DNA from: Streptomyces fungicidicus
GTDB lineage: Bacteria; Actinomycetota; Actinomycetes; Streptomycetales; Streptomycetaceae
Length of the DNA: 64,000 nt
Assembly (NCBI RefSeq): GCF_003665435.1
Contig: NZ_CP023407.1
Location: 4,575,501-4,639,500, forward strand
Reading direction: 5' to 3'
The position numbers and the translations under genes were made by a program. The notes beneath the pieces were generated by a model. The model searched no databases. It was not told where the DNA came from and saw nothing but the letters and a program-made list of their open reading frames with translations. Shown one piece after another: positions 57,061 to 64,000 of the stretch. Position 1 is the stretch's first letter. Each line of letters begins with the position of its first letter.

Positions 57061-57573
57061 GTGGCCGAGACCACTGCCGAGCAGCCGCTCGAAGAGCTTG
57101 ACATCGACAGCTACACCACCGAGTCCGAGGTGCCCGTCGAGGGCGAGTACACCTCGGAGTCGATGGCCTCCCGCTTCGGCGAGCCCCAGCCGGCCGCCGG
57201 CCTGGGTCGCCGCAAGAACGCCATCGCCCGCGTCCGGATCGTCCCGGGCACCGGCAAGTGGAAGATCAACGGTCGCACCCTCGAGGACTACTTCCCGAAC
57301 AAGGTGCACCAGCAGGAAGTCAACGAGCCCTTCAAGGTGCTCGAGCTCGAGGGCCGCTACGACGTCATCGCCCGCATCGCGGGTGGCGGCGTCTCCGGCC
57401 AGGCCGGTGCGCTCCGTCTCGGTGTCGCCCGTGCGCTGAACGAGGCGGACGTGGACAACAACCGCGGCCCGCTGAAGAAGGCAGGCTTCCTCAAGCGCGA
57501 CGACCGTGCGGTCGAGCGCAAGAAGGCCGGTCTGAAGAAGGCCCGTAAGGCCCCGCAGTACAGCAAGCGCTAA
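57061..57573 (+). CDS. rpsI: 30S ribosomal protein S9
   Basis: The product has 170 residues. The conserved core begins at about residue 45 with GLGRRKNAIARVRIVPGTGK and ends with KKARKAPQYSKR, whose tail reaches the P-site tRNA. An acidic N-terminal extension of about 40 residues (ETTAEQPLEELDIDSYTTES) is typical of streptomycetes. The GTG start has GAGGAG at 57050-57055. A long terminator follows. Confidence 0.98.
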   Translation: MAETTAEQPLEELDIDSYTTESEVPVEGEYTSESMASRFGEPQPAAGLGRRKNAIARVRIVPGTGKWKINGRTLEDYFPNKVHQQEVNEPFKVLELEGRYDVIARIAGGGVSGQAGALRLGVARALNEADVDNNRGPLKKAGFLKRDDRAVERKKAGLKKARKAPQYSKR

Positions 57574-57596
57574 TCTCGCAGGCGCTCGCGCGTACT

Positions 57597-57645
57597 CCGA
57601 ACGCCCCGGCGGCACGCCACAGTGCTGCCGGGGCGTTCGTTTATT
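57597..57645 (+). terminator. rplM-rpsI terminator
   Basis: The left arm 57599-57615 pairs with 57622-57638 over about 17 bp with one G-U pair (core CGCCCCGGCGGCAC). A GTTTATT tract follows. It is one of the clearest terminators in the window. Confidence 0.9.
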
Positions 57646-57920
57646 CAGTGGCCTGGGCGTATAACGGCACAAGGCGCTCAAAGGCTAATGTGATCGGATG
57701 GTCGGGTGCGGTGCCGTGGTGGCGTGGTGCCGTGGCGCCGCGGCGGGCGGTTCGCGTCCGGGAGATGTGAGCCCTGTGCCGCTGCCAGAGGCCGTCGAAC
57801 ACACAGCGGTGGCTTCTGGCAGCGGTACAACTGGCGACCAGCGGTACAACCTGCGACCGCGCGTACGGGTCCAACGCCTCGGCGAGGCCTTTCGATACTG
57901 ACGCTTCCTCAGGAGGACAA
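57646..57920 (+). promoter_or_regulatory. glmM upstream region with inverted and tandem repeats
   Basis: No gene is recognised here. CCGCTGCCAGA (57779-57789) and TCTGGCAGCGG (57815-57825) form an 11-bp inverted repeat with a 25-nt loop. Two 19-bp units that begin AGCGGTACAAC (57821-57839 and 57840-57858) lie in tandem and match at 17 positions. They could be regulator binding sites or an mRNA leader structure. No promoter is clear. Confidence 0.5.
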
Positions 57921-59279
57921 GTGGGACGACTCTTCGGCACGGACGGCGTGCGCGGTGTCGCCAACGCGGACCTGACGGCGGAGATGGCGCTCGGCCTGTC
58001 CGTCGCGGCCGCGCACGTACTGGCCGAGGCGGGCACGTTCGAAGGACACCGGCCCACGGCCGTGGTCGGACGTGATCCACGCGCGTCCGGAGAGTTCCTG
58101 GAGGCCGCGGTCTGCGCCGGCCTCGCCAGCGCGGGTGTGGACGTCCTGCGGGTCGGCGTGCTGCCCACCCCGGCGGTCGCCCACCTCACCGGCGCGCTCG
58201 GCGCCGACCTCGGTGTGATGCTCTCCGCGAGCCACAACGCCATGCCGGACAACGGCATCAAGTTCTTCGCCCGCGGTGGTCACAAGCTCGCCGACGAGCT
58301 GGAGGACCGGATCGAGGCCACGTACGAGGAGCACCGCACCGGGGCTCCCTGGGACCGTCCGACCGGTGCCGGGGTCGGCCGGGTGCGGGACTACGAGGAG
58401 GGGTTCGACAAGTACGTCGCCCACCTCGTCGGCGTACTGCCGAACCGGCTGGACGGGCTGAAGATCGTCCTGGACGAGGCGCACGGCGCCGCGGCGAAGG
58501 TGTCGCCGGAGGCGTTCACGCGGGCCGGGGCCGAGGTCGTGACGATCGGGGCCGACCCGGACGGGCTCAACATCAACGACGGCTGCGGCTCGACCCATCT
58601 GGAGCAGCTGAAGGCCGCGGTCGTCGAGCACGGGGCCGCGCTGGGCATCGCGCACGACGGCGACGCCGACCGGTGCCTGGCCGTGGACCACGCCGGTGAG
58701 GAGGTCGACGGCGACCAGATCCTCGCGGTGCTGGCGCTGGCGATGCGGGAGCGGTCCGCGCTGCGGTCCGACACCGTGGTCGCGACGGTGATGTCCAACC
58801 TGGGCTTCAAGCTGGCCATGGAGCGCGAGGGCATCCGGCTGGTGCAGACCGCTGTCGGCGACCGGTATGTGCTGGAGGAGATGAAGCAGCGGGACTACGC
58901 GCTCGGGGGCGAGCAGTCCGGGCACGTCATCGTCCTCGACCACGCGACGACCGGGGACGGGACGCTCACCGGTCTGCTGCTGGCGGCGCGGGTCGCCGAG
59001 ACGGGCCGTACGCTGCGGGATCTGGCGTCCGTGATGGAGCGGTTGCCGCAGGTTCTGGTGAACGTTCCGGATGTGGACAAGTCGCGGGTGAAGACCTCCG
59101 CGGAGCTGGCCGCGGCGGTGACCGAGGCGGAGCGCGAGCTGGGCGAGACCGGGCGGGTGCTGCTGCGTCCGTCGGGGACGGAGCCGCTGGTGCGCGTCAT
59201 GGTCGAGGCTGCGGACATCGACCAGGCCCGGTCGGTGGCCGGGCGGCTGGCGGACGCGGTGAAGTCGGCGCTGGGTTAG
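57921..59279 (+). CDS. glmM: phosphoglucosamine mutase
   Basis: This 452-residue enzyme converts glucosamine-6-phosphate to glucosamine-1-phosphate for UDP-GlcNAc and peptidoglycan. It begins MGRLFGTDGVRGVANADLTA. The phospho-serine is Ser104 in LSASHNAMPDNGIKFF. The metal site is DGDADR (about 246-251). The sugar-binding loop is LGGEQSGHVI, and the phosphate-binding loop is RPSGTEPLVRVM. The GTG start has AGGAGGA at 57911-57917. It acts just after GlmS (start of gene at 62814) in the pathway. Confidence 0.97.
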   Translation: MGRLFGTDGVRGVANADLTAEMALGLSVAAAHVLAEAGTFEGHRPTAVVGRDPRASGEFLEAAVCAGLASAGVDVLRVGVLPTPAVAHLTGALGADLGVMLSASHNAMPDNGIKFFARGGHKLADELEDRIEATYEEHRTGAPWDRPTGAGVGRVRDYEEGFDKYVAHLVGVLPNRLDGLKIVLDEAHGAAAKVSPEAFTRAGAEVVTIGADPDGLNINDGCGSTHLEQLKAAVVEHGAALGIAHDGDADRCLAVDHAGEEVDGDQILAVLALAMRERSALRSDTVVATVMSNLGFKLAMEREGIRLVQTAVGDRYVLEEMKQRDYALGGEQSGHVIVLDHATTGDGTLTGLLLAARVAETGRTLRDLASVMERLPQVLVNVPDVDKSRVKTSAELAAAVTEAERELGETGRVLLRPSGTEPLVRVMVEAADIDQARSVAGRLADAVKSALG

Positions 59280-59428
59280 CCGGGTGGGTGGTGCGGGGGC
59301 GGGTCGGGGGTGGCCGTCCTCGGACTGGCGCGACTGACCCCGCTGGAAGGGGTGCGGGGCGCGGACGCGCCAGCCACTGCGGGCGGCCACCCCCGCCCCA
59401 CCCCCTCCCCGCCGTCGCCAACCATCCG

Positions 59429-59684
59429 CCACACCCGCGCACTGCACGGGCAGCCGCACCGCCGCACTCTGCGGGCAGCCGCACCGCCGCACTCCGCGGG
59501 CAGTCATCCCCCCGTTGTGCGCGGGCAGCCACGCCCCCGCCCTCCGCGGGCAGCCACACCCCCGTTCTCCGCGGGCAGTCTCCCCCGGCTGTGCGCGGAC
59601 AGTCGCACCCCCGCTCTCCGCGGACGGCAGGTGCCGCACCGCCGTTTCCGCGGGCAGTCGCACCCCCGCACTCCGCGGGCAGTC
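59429..59684. repeat. 25-bp tandem repeat array (minisatellite)
   Basis: About ten degenerate units with a 25-bp period lie in tandem; clear units start at 59456, 59481, 59506, 59531, 59556, 59605 and 59660. The shared core is CTCCGCGGGCAG followed by TC or CC, with a GCACCCCCGC-like left half. One unit is 24 bp and one is 30 bp. It is followed by a small hairpin GTGCCG/CGGCAC (59685-59702). The array lies in the 496-bp gap between the convergent glmM and DUF389 genes, and a period of 25 argues against coding. Confidence 0.85.
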
Positions 59685-59775
59685 GTGCCGCTGGGGCGGC
59701 ACGGGTGGGCGCGGCGGCACCCCGTGGGCGCCGGGCTGCGCGAACACCTCCCGGACCGCACCCACGCCGGGGTGG

Positions 59776-60723
59776 TCAGGGGGCGGTCGGGCGCCGGAGG
59801 CGTTTGTGCTGGCCCGCCCAGAACCGCTTCTGCGCCGCCAGCGTGAGCACCCCCGCCAGGGTGATGCCCAACAGGTTGAGCAGAAGCTGCTCGGTCGACC
59901 CCCAGGTCTGCACGGTGTCCCCGTAGCTCAACGCCACCGCGGCGTTCGCGGCAGCCGGAATCGTCGTCACCGAGATCGCGACCCCCACCAGCGCCCCGGA
60001 CTTCGCGGACGTCAGCGACAGCGTCCCGGCCGCCCCGGCCAGTACAGCCACCACGAAGGAGAACCAGTCGGGGGCGTACACGAAGCCGGTCTGCGGACGG
60101 TCGCCCTCCAGCTTCGCCTCGGTGAACAGCCCGACCGCGTCCATGAAGAGGCTGAAGCCCACCGTCACCGCCATCGCCACCGCGAAACCCACCAGCAGGG
60201 CGGTCACCGAGCGCAGCGCGAGACGCGGCCGGCGCTGCACCACCGCGGTGGAGACGCCGGCCAGCGGGCCGAACTCCGGGCCCACCGCCATCGCGCCCAC
60301 GATCAGGATCGAGTTGTCCAGCACCACACCGCAGGCCGCGATCATCGTGGCCAGCGTGATGAACATGAGATAGGTGACCGAGAGGGTCGACTCCTCGTGG
60401 GTGGCGTCGGTCAGGTGCTCCCACAGCACCGCGTCCGCGGGCTCGCCCGGCGCCTCCTTCTCCGCCTTCTCGGCCCGCTTCGACAGCAGCAGCCCGACGT
60501 CGTCCACGGCGATGGAACCGGTCGTCTCCAGACCGAGCCGCTGCAGCCCGCTGAGCAGGTCGTCGCCGGCCTCCCGGGCCACGTCGCACAGCACGACGTC
60601 ACCGGCGGGACTGCGCGCGGCGCCGGGCAGCACGCACAGGTGCGCCGTGCCGATCGTCCCCTCGATCAGCCGTATTACGTCATCGGTCTTCTCGGCCGGT
60701 GAGATCAGGCGCAGGTGCAGCAT
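59776..60723 (-). CDS. DUF389 membrane protein
   Basis: This 315-residue protein has an N-terminal soluble domain (about 1-105, MLHLRLISPAEKTDDVIRLI) and a C-terminal membrane domain with five or six helices. The membrane part has the DUF389 hallmark FITLATMIAACGVVLDNSIL and VGAMAVGPEFGPLAGVSTAV. Function unknown; the fold is found in many bacteria and has been suggested to be a transporter or carrier. It lies 15 nt after coaA on the same strand, so the two are probably co-transcribed. Confidence 0.88.
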   Translation of the reverse strand: MLHLRLISPAEKTDDVIRLIEGTIGTAHLCVLPGAARSPAGDVVLCDVAREAGDDLLSGLQRLGLETTGSIAVDDVGLLLSKRAEKAEKEAPGEPADAVLWEHLTDATHEESTLSVTYLMFITLATMIAACGVVLDNSILIVGAMAVGPEFGPLAGVSTAVVQRRPRLALRSVTALLVGFAVAMAVTVGFSLFMDAVGLFTEAKLEGDRPQTGFVYAPDWFSFVVAVLAGAAGTLSLTSAKSGALVGVAISVTTIPAAANAAVALSYGDTVQTWGSTEQLLLNLLGITLAGVLTLAAQKRFWAGQHKRLRRPTAP

Positions 60724-60738
60724 GGCGGCAGCGTAGCG

Positions 60739-61728
60739 TCACAGTTTGCGCAGGCTGAGGCGCTGGACCTTGTGGTCCGGCCCCTTGCGCACCACCAGCG
60801 TGGCCCGGCCCCGGGTCGGGGCGATGTTCTCCACCAGGTTCGGCTTGTTGATGGTGCGCCACATCGTGCGGGCGTAGTCGAGGGCCTCCTCCTCGGAGAC
60901 CTGGGTCCACCTGCGGAAGTACGAGGACGGATCCTGGAACGCGGTCTCCCGCAGCCGCTTGAAGCGGTTGAGGTACCAGCTCTCGATGTCCTCGGTGCGG
61001 GCGTCGACGTACACGCTGAAGTCGAAGTAGTCGGCGAGCCCGACGCGGGTGCGGCCGTCCTTCCCGGGCAGCGCGGGCTGCAGGACGTTGAGCCCCTCGA
61101 CGATCAGGATGTCCGGGCGGCGCACCGTGAGCTTCTCGCCCGGGACGATGTCGTAGATGAGGTGCGAGTAGACGGGGGCGGTCACCTCGCCCTTGCCCGC
61201 TTTGATGTCGGCGACGAAACGGGTCAGCGCCCGCCGGTCGTACGACTCGGGGAAACCTTTCCGCGACATCAGGCCCCGCTCCTGCAGTTCCTTCGTCGGC
61301 AGCAGGAACCCGTCCGTCGTGACCAGCTCCACGCGGGGGTGCTCGGGCCAGCGGGACAGCAGCGCGCGGAGCAGCCGGGCCACCGTGGACTTGCCGACCG
61401 CCACGGAACCGGCGACCCCTATGACGAAGGGAGTGCCGGACTGGGAACCCTGCTCGCCCAGGAAGGTGTTCAGCGCGCCCCGCAGCCCGTCGGTGGCGCC
61501 GACGTAGAGGTTGAGCAGCCGGGACAGCGGGAGGTAGATGTCCCGCACCTCGTCGAGGTCGATGACGTCACCGAGGCCGCGCAGCTGCTCGACCTCCGCC
61601 GCCGACAGGGGCAGCGGAGTCTTGTCGCGCAGCGCGCTCCACTCGGCGCGGGTGAGGTCCACGTAGGGAGTCGCCTCCGGCCGCTGCCGGTGGGCGCTCC
61701 GGGGCATCGGGGAGACCGGAGAGATCAC
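60739..61728 (-). CDS. coaA: pantothenate kinase, type I
   Basis: This 329-residue enzyme phosphorylates pantothenate in the first step of CoA synthesis. The P-loop is GVAGSVAVGKST (104-115). VTTDGFLLPTKELQERGLMS, then KGFPESYD with the acidic residues of the active site, follows. SHLIYDIVP, and the dimer and feedback region with DFSVYVDARTEDIESWYLNR and FRRWTQVSEEEA are also canonical. The GTG at 61728 is used; an ATG at 61707 is possible. Bacterial type I enzymes are inhibited by CoA. Confidence 0.96.
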   Translation of the reverse strand: MISPVSPMPRSAHRQRPEATPYVDLTRAEWSALRDKTPLPLSAAEVEQLRGLGDVIDLDEVRDIYLPLSRLLNLYVGATDGLRGALNTFLGEQGSQSGTPFVIGVAGSVAVGKSTVARLLRALLSRWPEHPRVELVTTDGFLLPTKELQERGLMSRKGFPESYDRRALTRFVADIKAGKGEVTAPVYSHLIYDIVPGEKLTVRRPDILIVEGLNVLQPALPGKDGRTRVGLADYFDFSVYVDARTEDIESWYLNRFKRLRETAFQDPSSYFRRWTQVSEEEALDYARTMWRTINKPNLVENIAPTRGRATLVVRKGPDHKVQRLSLRKL

Positions 61729-61919
61729 AGTCCATTGTTAACGGAGTTCGAACGGGGCGACAGGTGGGCTGTGTCACGCTCGTGGGGGCCGTCCGAGATC
61801 ACGCGGCCGTCACGGTCGCATACCTGATGATCAATTGTGTGGTGGCTGTGTCGGGGATCCGCTTACAGTGCGCGCAATGCGTTGCGGAGTCCTCCGCGCC
61901 CCGAAGAAAGAGTTCCCAC

Positions 61920-62705
61920 GTGAGAACCACCGCCGTTCGCCGTACCGCGCTCGCCGCCTCCGCCGCCGCGCTCGCCCTGCTCGTCACCGCCTGCGGTGGC
62001 TCCGGCGACGAGGACAAGGGCGGCGAGGGCAACGGCAAGGCCGACTCGAGTGCCTCCGCGGCCCCGGCGGCCAAGGCGCTCACCGCCGCCGAGCTGGAGA
62101 AGGCCGGGCTCGCGCAGTCGGACGTGAAGAGTGGCAAGGTCGCCACCAAGCTCCCGGCGACGGACGACATCGCCAAGGACCAGGTGAAGACCAAGGACGC
62201 GGCCTGCCTGCCGCTGGCCCACGCGCAGGCCGGGGTGGCCCAGGGCGAGCCGGCCGCGACCGTGAAGCGGTCCTGGACGGGCGAGCCCGTGAAGCCCTCC
62301 GAGGGCACCAGCCCCGAGGACGCCCTGATGGCCTCCCTCGACGTCGACAAGATGCTGATCAACCTCGCCTCCTACGAGGACGGCGGCGCCGAGCAGGCGA
62401 TGAAGGGCCTGACCGACGCCGCCGGGAAGTGCGCGGGCGGTTTCACCGCCACCGTGTCCGGTGAGGAGATGCAGGTCGTCAAGGTCGCCGGGGGCACCGC
62501 GCCCGAGGGCGGCGACGAGAGTTCCGCCCTCACCCTGACCATCGCCGCCGAGGAGGACGTCAAGGCGCCGAGCAAGATCGTCGTCGTCCGCAAGGGCGCC
62601 ACCCTGGTCACCTTCAGCGCCGTCAACCTGGCCGCCATGGCCACCGGCGAGGACTTCGACGTCCCGGCGGACGTCGTCACCGCCCAGGTCGGCAAGCTCG
62701 GCTGA
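61920..62705 (+). CDS. putative lipoprotein of unknown function
   Basis: This 261-residue protein has a lipoprotein signal peptide: RTTAVRRTALAASAAALALL, then VTACGG with Cys25 as the lipid-modified residue. The mature protein starts with an acidic/Gly linker and has the segments TAAELEKAGLAQSDVKSGKV, AACLPLAHAQAGVA and GKCAGGFTATVSGEEMQVVK, with two further Cys. No known domain is recognised; the pattern is like sensor or PknH-type extracellular domains, but this is only a resemblance. The GTG at 61920 is used because the signal peptide then starts properly. A perfect terminator follows. Confidence 0.8.
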   Translation: MRTTAVRRTALAASAAALALLVTACGGSGDEDKGGEGNGKADSSASAAPAAKALTAAELEKAGLAQSDVKSGKVATKLPATDDIAKDQVKTKDAACLPLAHAQAGVAQGEPAATVKRSWTGEPVKPSEGTSPEDALMASLDVDKMLINLASYEDGGAEQAMKGLTDAAGKCAGGFTATVSGEEMQVVKVAGGTAPEGGDESSALTLTIAAEEDVKAPSKIVVVRKGATLVTFSAVNLAAMATGEDFDVPADVVTAQVGKLG

Positions 62706-62721
62706 CACTCTGGGGGTTCCG

Positions 62722-62752
62722 TTCCCACCGGTGCTTCCTGCACCGGTGGGAA
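62722..62752 (+). terminator. terminator before glmS
   Basis: TTCCCACCGGTGC (62722-62734) pairs perfectly with GCACCGGTGGGAA (62740-62752) around TTCCT, followed by TTTCC. It separates the lipoprotein gene from glmS. Confidence 0.88.
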
Positions 62753-62800
62753 TTTCCGATTTCGGGCACACGGAGGGCCTTTCCGGCAGCTGACGGACCG

Positions 62801-62806
62801 TAGGCT
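62801..62806 (+). promoter_or_regulatory. candidate -10 for a leaderless glmS transcript
   Basis: TAGGCT ends 7 nt before the glmS ATG, so transcription would start at or next to the A of the ATG. No ribosome site precedes the ATG. The -35 is not clear. Leaderless mRNAs are frequent in Streptomyces. Confidence 0.4.
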
Positions 62807-62813
62807 GCCGGGC

Positions 62814-64000
62814 ATGTGCGGAATCGTGGGATACGTGGGGCCGCAGTCGGCGCTGACCGTCGTGACGGCCGGACTGAAGCGGCTGGAGTACCGGGGATAC
62901 GACTCGGCGGGCGTCGCCGTGCTGGCGGACGGCGGTCTGGCCACGGCCAAGCGGGCCGGGAAGCTCGTCAACCTCGAGAAGGAGCTGGCCGAGCGGCCGC
63001 TGCCGTCCGGCACCACCGGCATCGGGCACACCCGCTGGGCCACGCACGGCGGTCCGACGGACGCCAACGCCCACCCGCACCTCGACAACGCGGGCCGGGT
63101 CGCCGTCGTCCACAACGGCATTATCGAGAACTTCGCCGCCCTCCGGGAGGAGTTGGCCGAGCGCGGCCACGCGCTCGCCTCCGAGACGGACACCGAGGTC
63201 GTCGCGCACCTCCTCGCCGAGGAGTTCTCCGCCTGCGCGGACCTCGCCGAGGCGATGAGGCTGGTGTGCCGGCGTCTGGAGGGCGCGTTCACCCTGGTCG
63301 CCGTCCACGCGGACGAGCCGGACGTGGTGGTGGGCGCGCGGCGGAACTCGCCACTGGTGGTGGGGGTCGGCGACGGGGAGGCCTTCCTCGCCTCGGACGT
63401 CGCCGCGTTCATCGCGCACACCCGGGACGCCGTCGAGCTGGGGCAGGACCAGGTGGTCGAACTGCGCCGGGACGCGGTGACGGTCACCGACTTCGACGGC
63501 GGCCCGGCCGACGTCCGCGAGTACCACGTCGACTGGGACGCCTCCGCCGCCGAGAAGGGCGGCTACGACTACTTCATGCTCAAGGAGATCGCCGAGCAGC
63601 CGAAGGCGGTCGCCGACACCCTGCTGGGCCGCATCGACGGGGCGGGTTCGCTGACCCTGGACGAGGTGCGGATCCCCGCGAACGTCCTGCGCGAGGTCGA
63701 CAAGGTCGTCATCGTCGCCTGCGGTACGGCCTTCCACGCCGGGCTGATCGCCAAGTACGCCATCGAGCACTGGACCCGGCTCCCCTGCGAGGTGGAACTG
63801 GCCAGCGAGTTCCGCTACCGGGACCCGATCCTCGACCAGCAGACCCTGGTCGTCGCCATCTCCCAGTCCGGGGAGACCATGGACACACTGATGGCGCTGC
63901 GCCACGCCCGCGAGCAGGGCGCGCACGTGCTGGCCATCTGCAACACCAACGGCTCCACCATCCCGCGCGAGTCCGACGCCGTGCTGTACACGCACGCCGG
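62814..64000 (+). CDS. glmS: glutamine-fructose-6-phosphate aminotransferase (3' end outside window)
   Basis: The first 395 codons are present. GlmS makes glucosamine-6-phosphate from fructose-6-phosphate and glutamine, the entry to UDP-GlcNAc. After Met, Cys1 is the nucleophile of the Ntn glutaminase domain (MCGIVGYVGPQSALTVVTAG). RYRGYDS-like LEYRGYDSAG, GHTRWATHG and HNGIIENF follow. The linker has FMLKEIAEQPKAV, and the first SIS domain has ACGTAFHAGLIAKYAIE and SQSGETMDTLMALRHAREQG. The ATG at 62814 is fixed by the required Cys2 codon. No glmS ribozyme is seen in the short upstream gap. Its product leads to GlmM, encoded at 57921-59279. Confidence 0.97.
   Translation, partial: MCGIVGYVGPQSALTVVTAGLKRLEYRGYDSAGVAVLADGGLATAKRAGKLVNLEKELAERPLPSGTTGIGHTRWATHGGPTDANAHPHLDNAGRVAVVHNGIIENFAALREELAERGHALASETDTEVVAHLLAEEFSACADLAEAMRLVCRRLEGAFTLVAVHADEPDVVVGARRNSPLVVGVGDGEAFLASDVAAFIAHTRDAVELGQDQVVELRRDAVTVTDFDGGPADVREYHVDWDASAAEKGGYDYFMLKEIAEQPKAVADTLLGRIDGAGSLTLDEVRIPANVLREVDKVVIVACGTAFHAGLIAKYAIEHWTRLPCEVELASEFRYRDPILDQQTLVVAISQSGETMDTLMALRHAREQGAHVLAICNTNGSTIPRESDAVLYTHA

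Noticed and set aside
59429..59684. Repeat array resembling a CRISPR
   Set aside because: The units abut with a 25-bp period and there are no unique spacers. No cas gene is in the window.
62753..62813. glmS ribozyme or riboswitch upstream of glmS
   Set aside because: Only about 60 nt separate the preceding terminator from the ATG, and no ribozyme-like pairing is present.

Overview
The window is a high-GC actinobacterial chromosome segment, almost certainly from a Streptomyces. Evidence: strong G/C bias at third codon positions, GTG and TTG starts, actinobacterial extensions on several ribosomal proteins, and a gene order that I recall as the Streptomyces rplJL-rpoBC / rpsLG-fusA-tuf / S10-spc-alpha / rplM-rpsI / glmM-coaA-glmS backbone.

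Layout. (1) 1-14.4 kb: core transcription and translation genes on the + strand (rplJ end, rplL, rpoB, rpoC, a DUF1707 membrane protein, rpsL, rpsG, fusA, tuf). (2) 14.5-28.4 kb: an accessory stretch. It holds a PD-(D/E)XK-like (Rpn-type) protein with a duplicated 3' end, a LysR remnant, a TetR/aldo-keto reductase pair with two palindromic operators, a methyltransferase, a small secreted protein, a two-component system, gdhA with a GlnR-like box, an MmyB-like regulator/SDR/tautomerase unit with a perfect palindrome, and small stress or regulatory genes (DUF2071, cupin, DUF397, one conserved unknown). (3) 28.5-45.4 kb: the S10-spc-alpha ribosomal supercluster with secY, adk, map, infA, rpmJ and rpoA. 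(4) 45.5-56.3 kb: truA, then a locus that looks like a poly-gamma-glutamate (PGA) type polymer system: a lipoprotein, a CapA/PgsA-like protein, a two-HAMP sensor without an output domain, CapB/PgsB, CapC/PgsC and an NlpC/P60 hydrolase. A membrane-anchored protein and a GT87-type membrane glycosyltransferase follow. (5) 56.4-64 kb: rplM, rpsI, glmM, a 25-bp minisatellite, a DUF389 protein, coaA, a lipoprotein and the start of glmS.

Most notable points. The housekeeping RpoB carries Gly427 and Asn442 in the rifampicin-binding region, where sensitive enzymes have Asp and Ser; this predicts an intrinsically rifamycin-resistant polymerase. The PGA-type locus lies between truA and rplM. It contains an orphan double sensor and a PgsB with a long disordered tail. 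A nearly identical 27-nt hairpin element sits in the leaders of both the rpsL and the rpsJ operons, which suggests shared control of ribosomal protein synthesis.

No tRNA, rRNA, CRISPR array, prophage or intact insertion sequence was recognised. Assignments come from reading the sequence and from memory of protein families; no database search was run.
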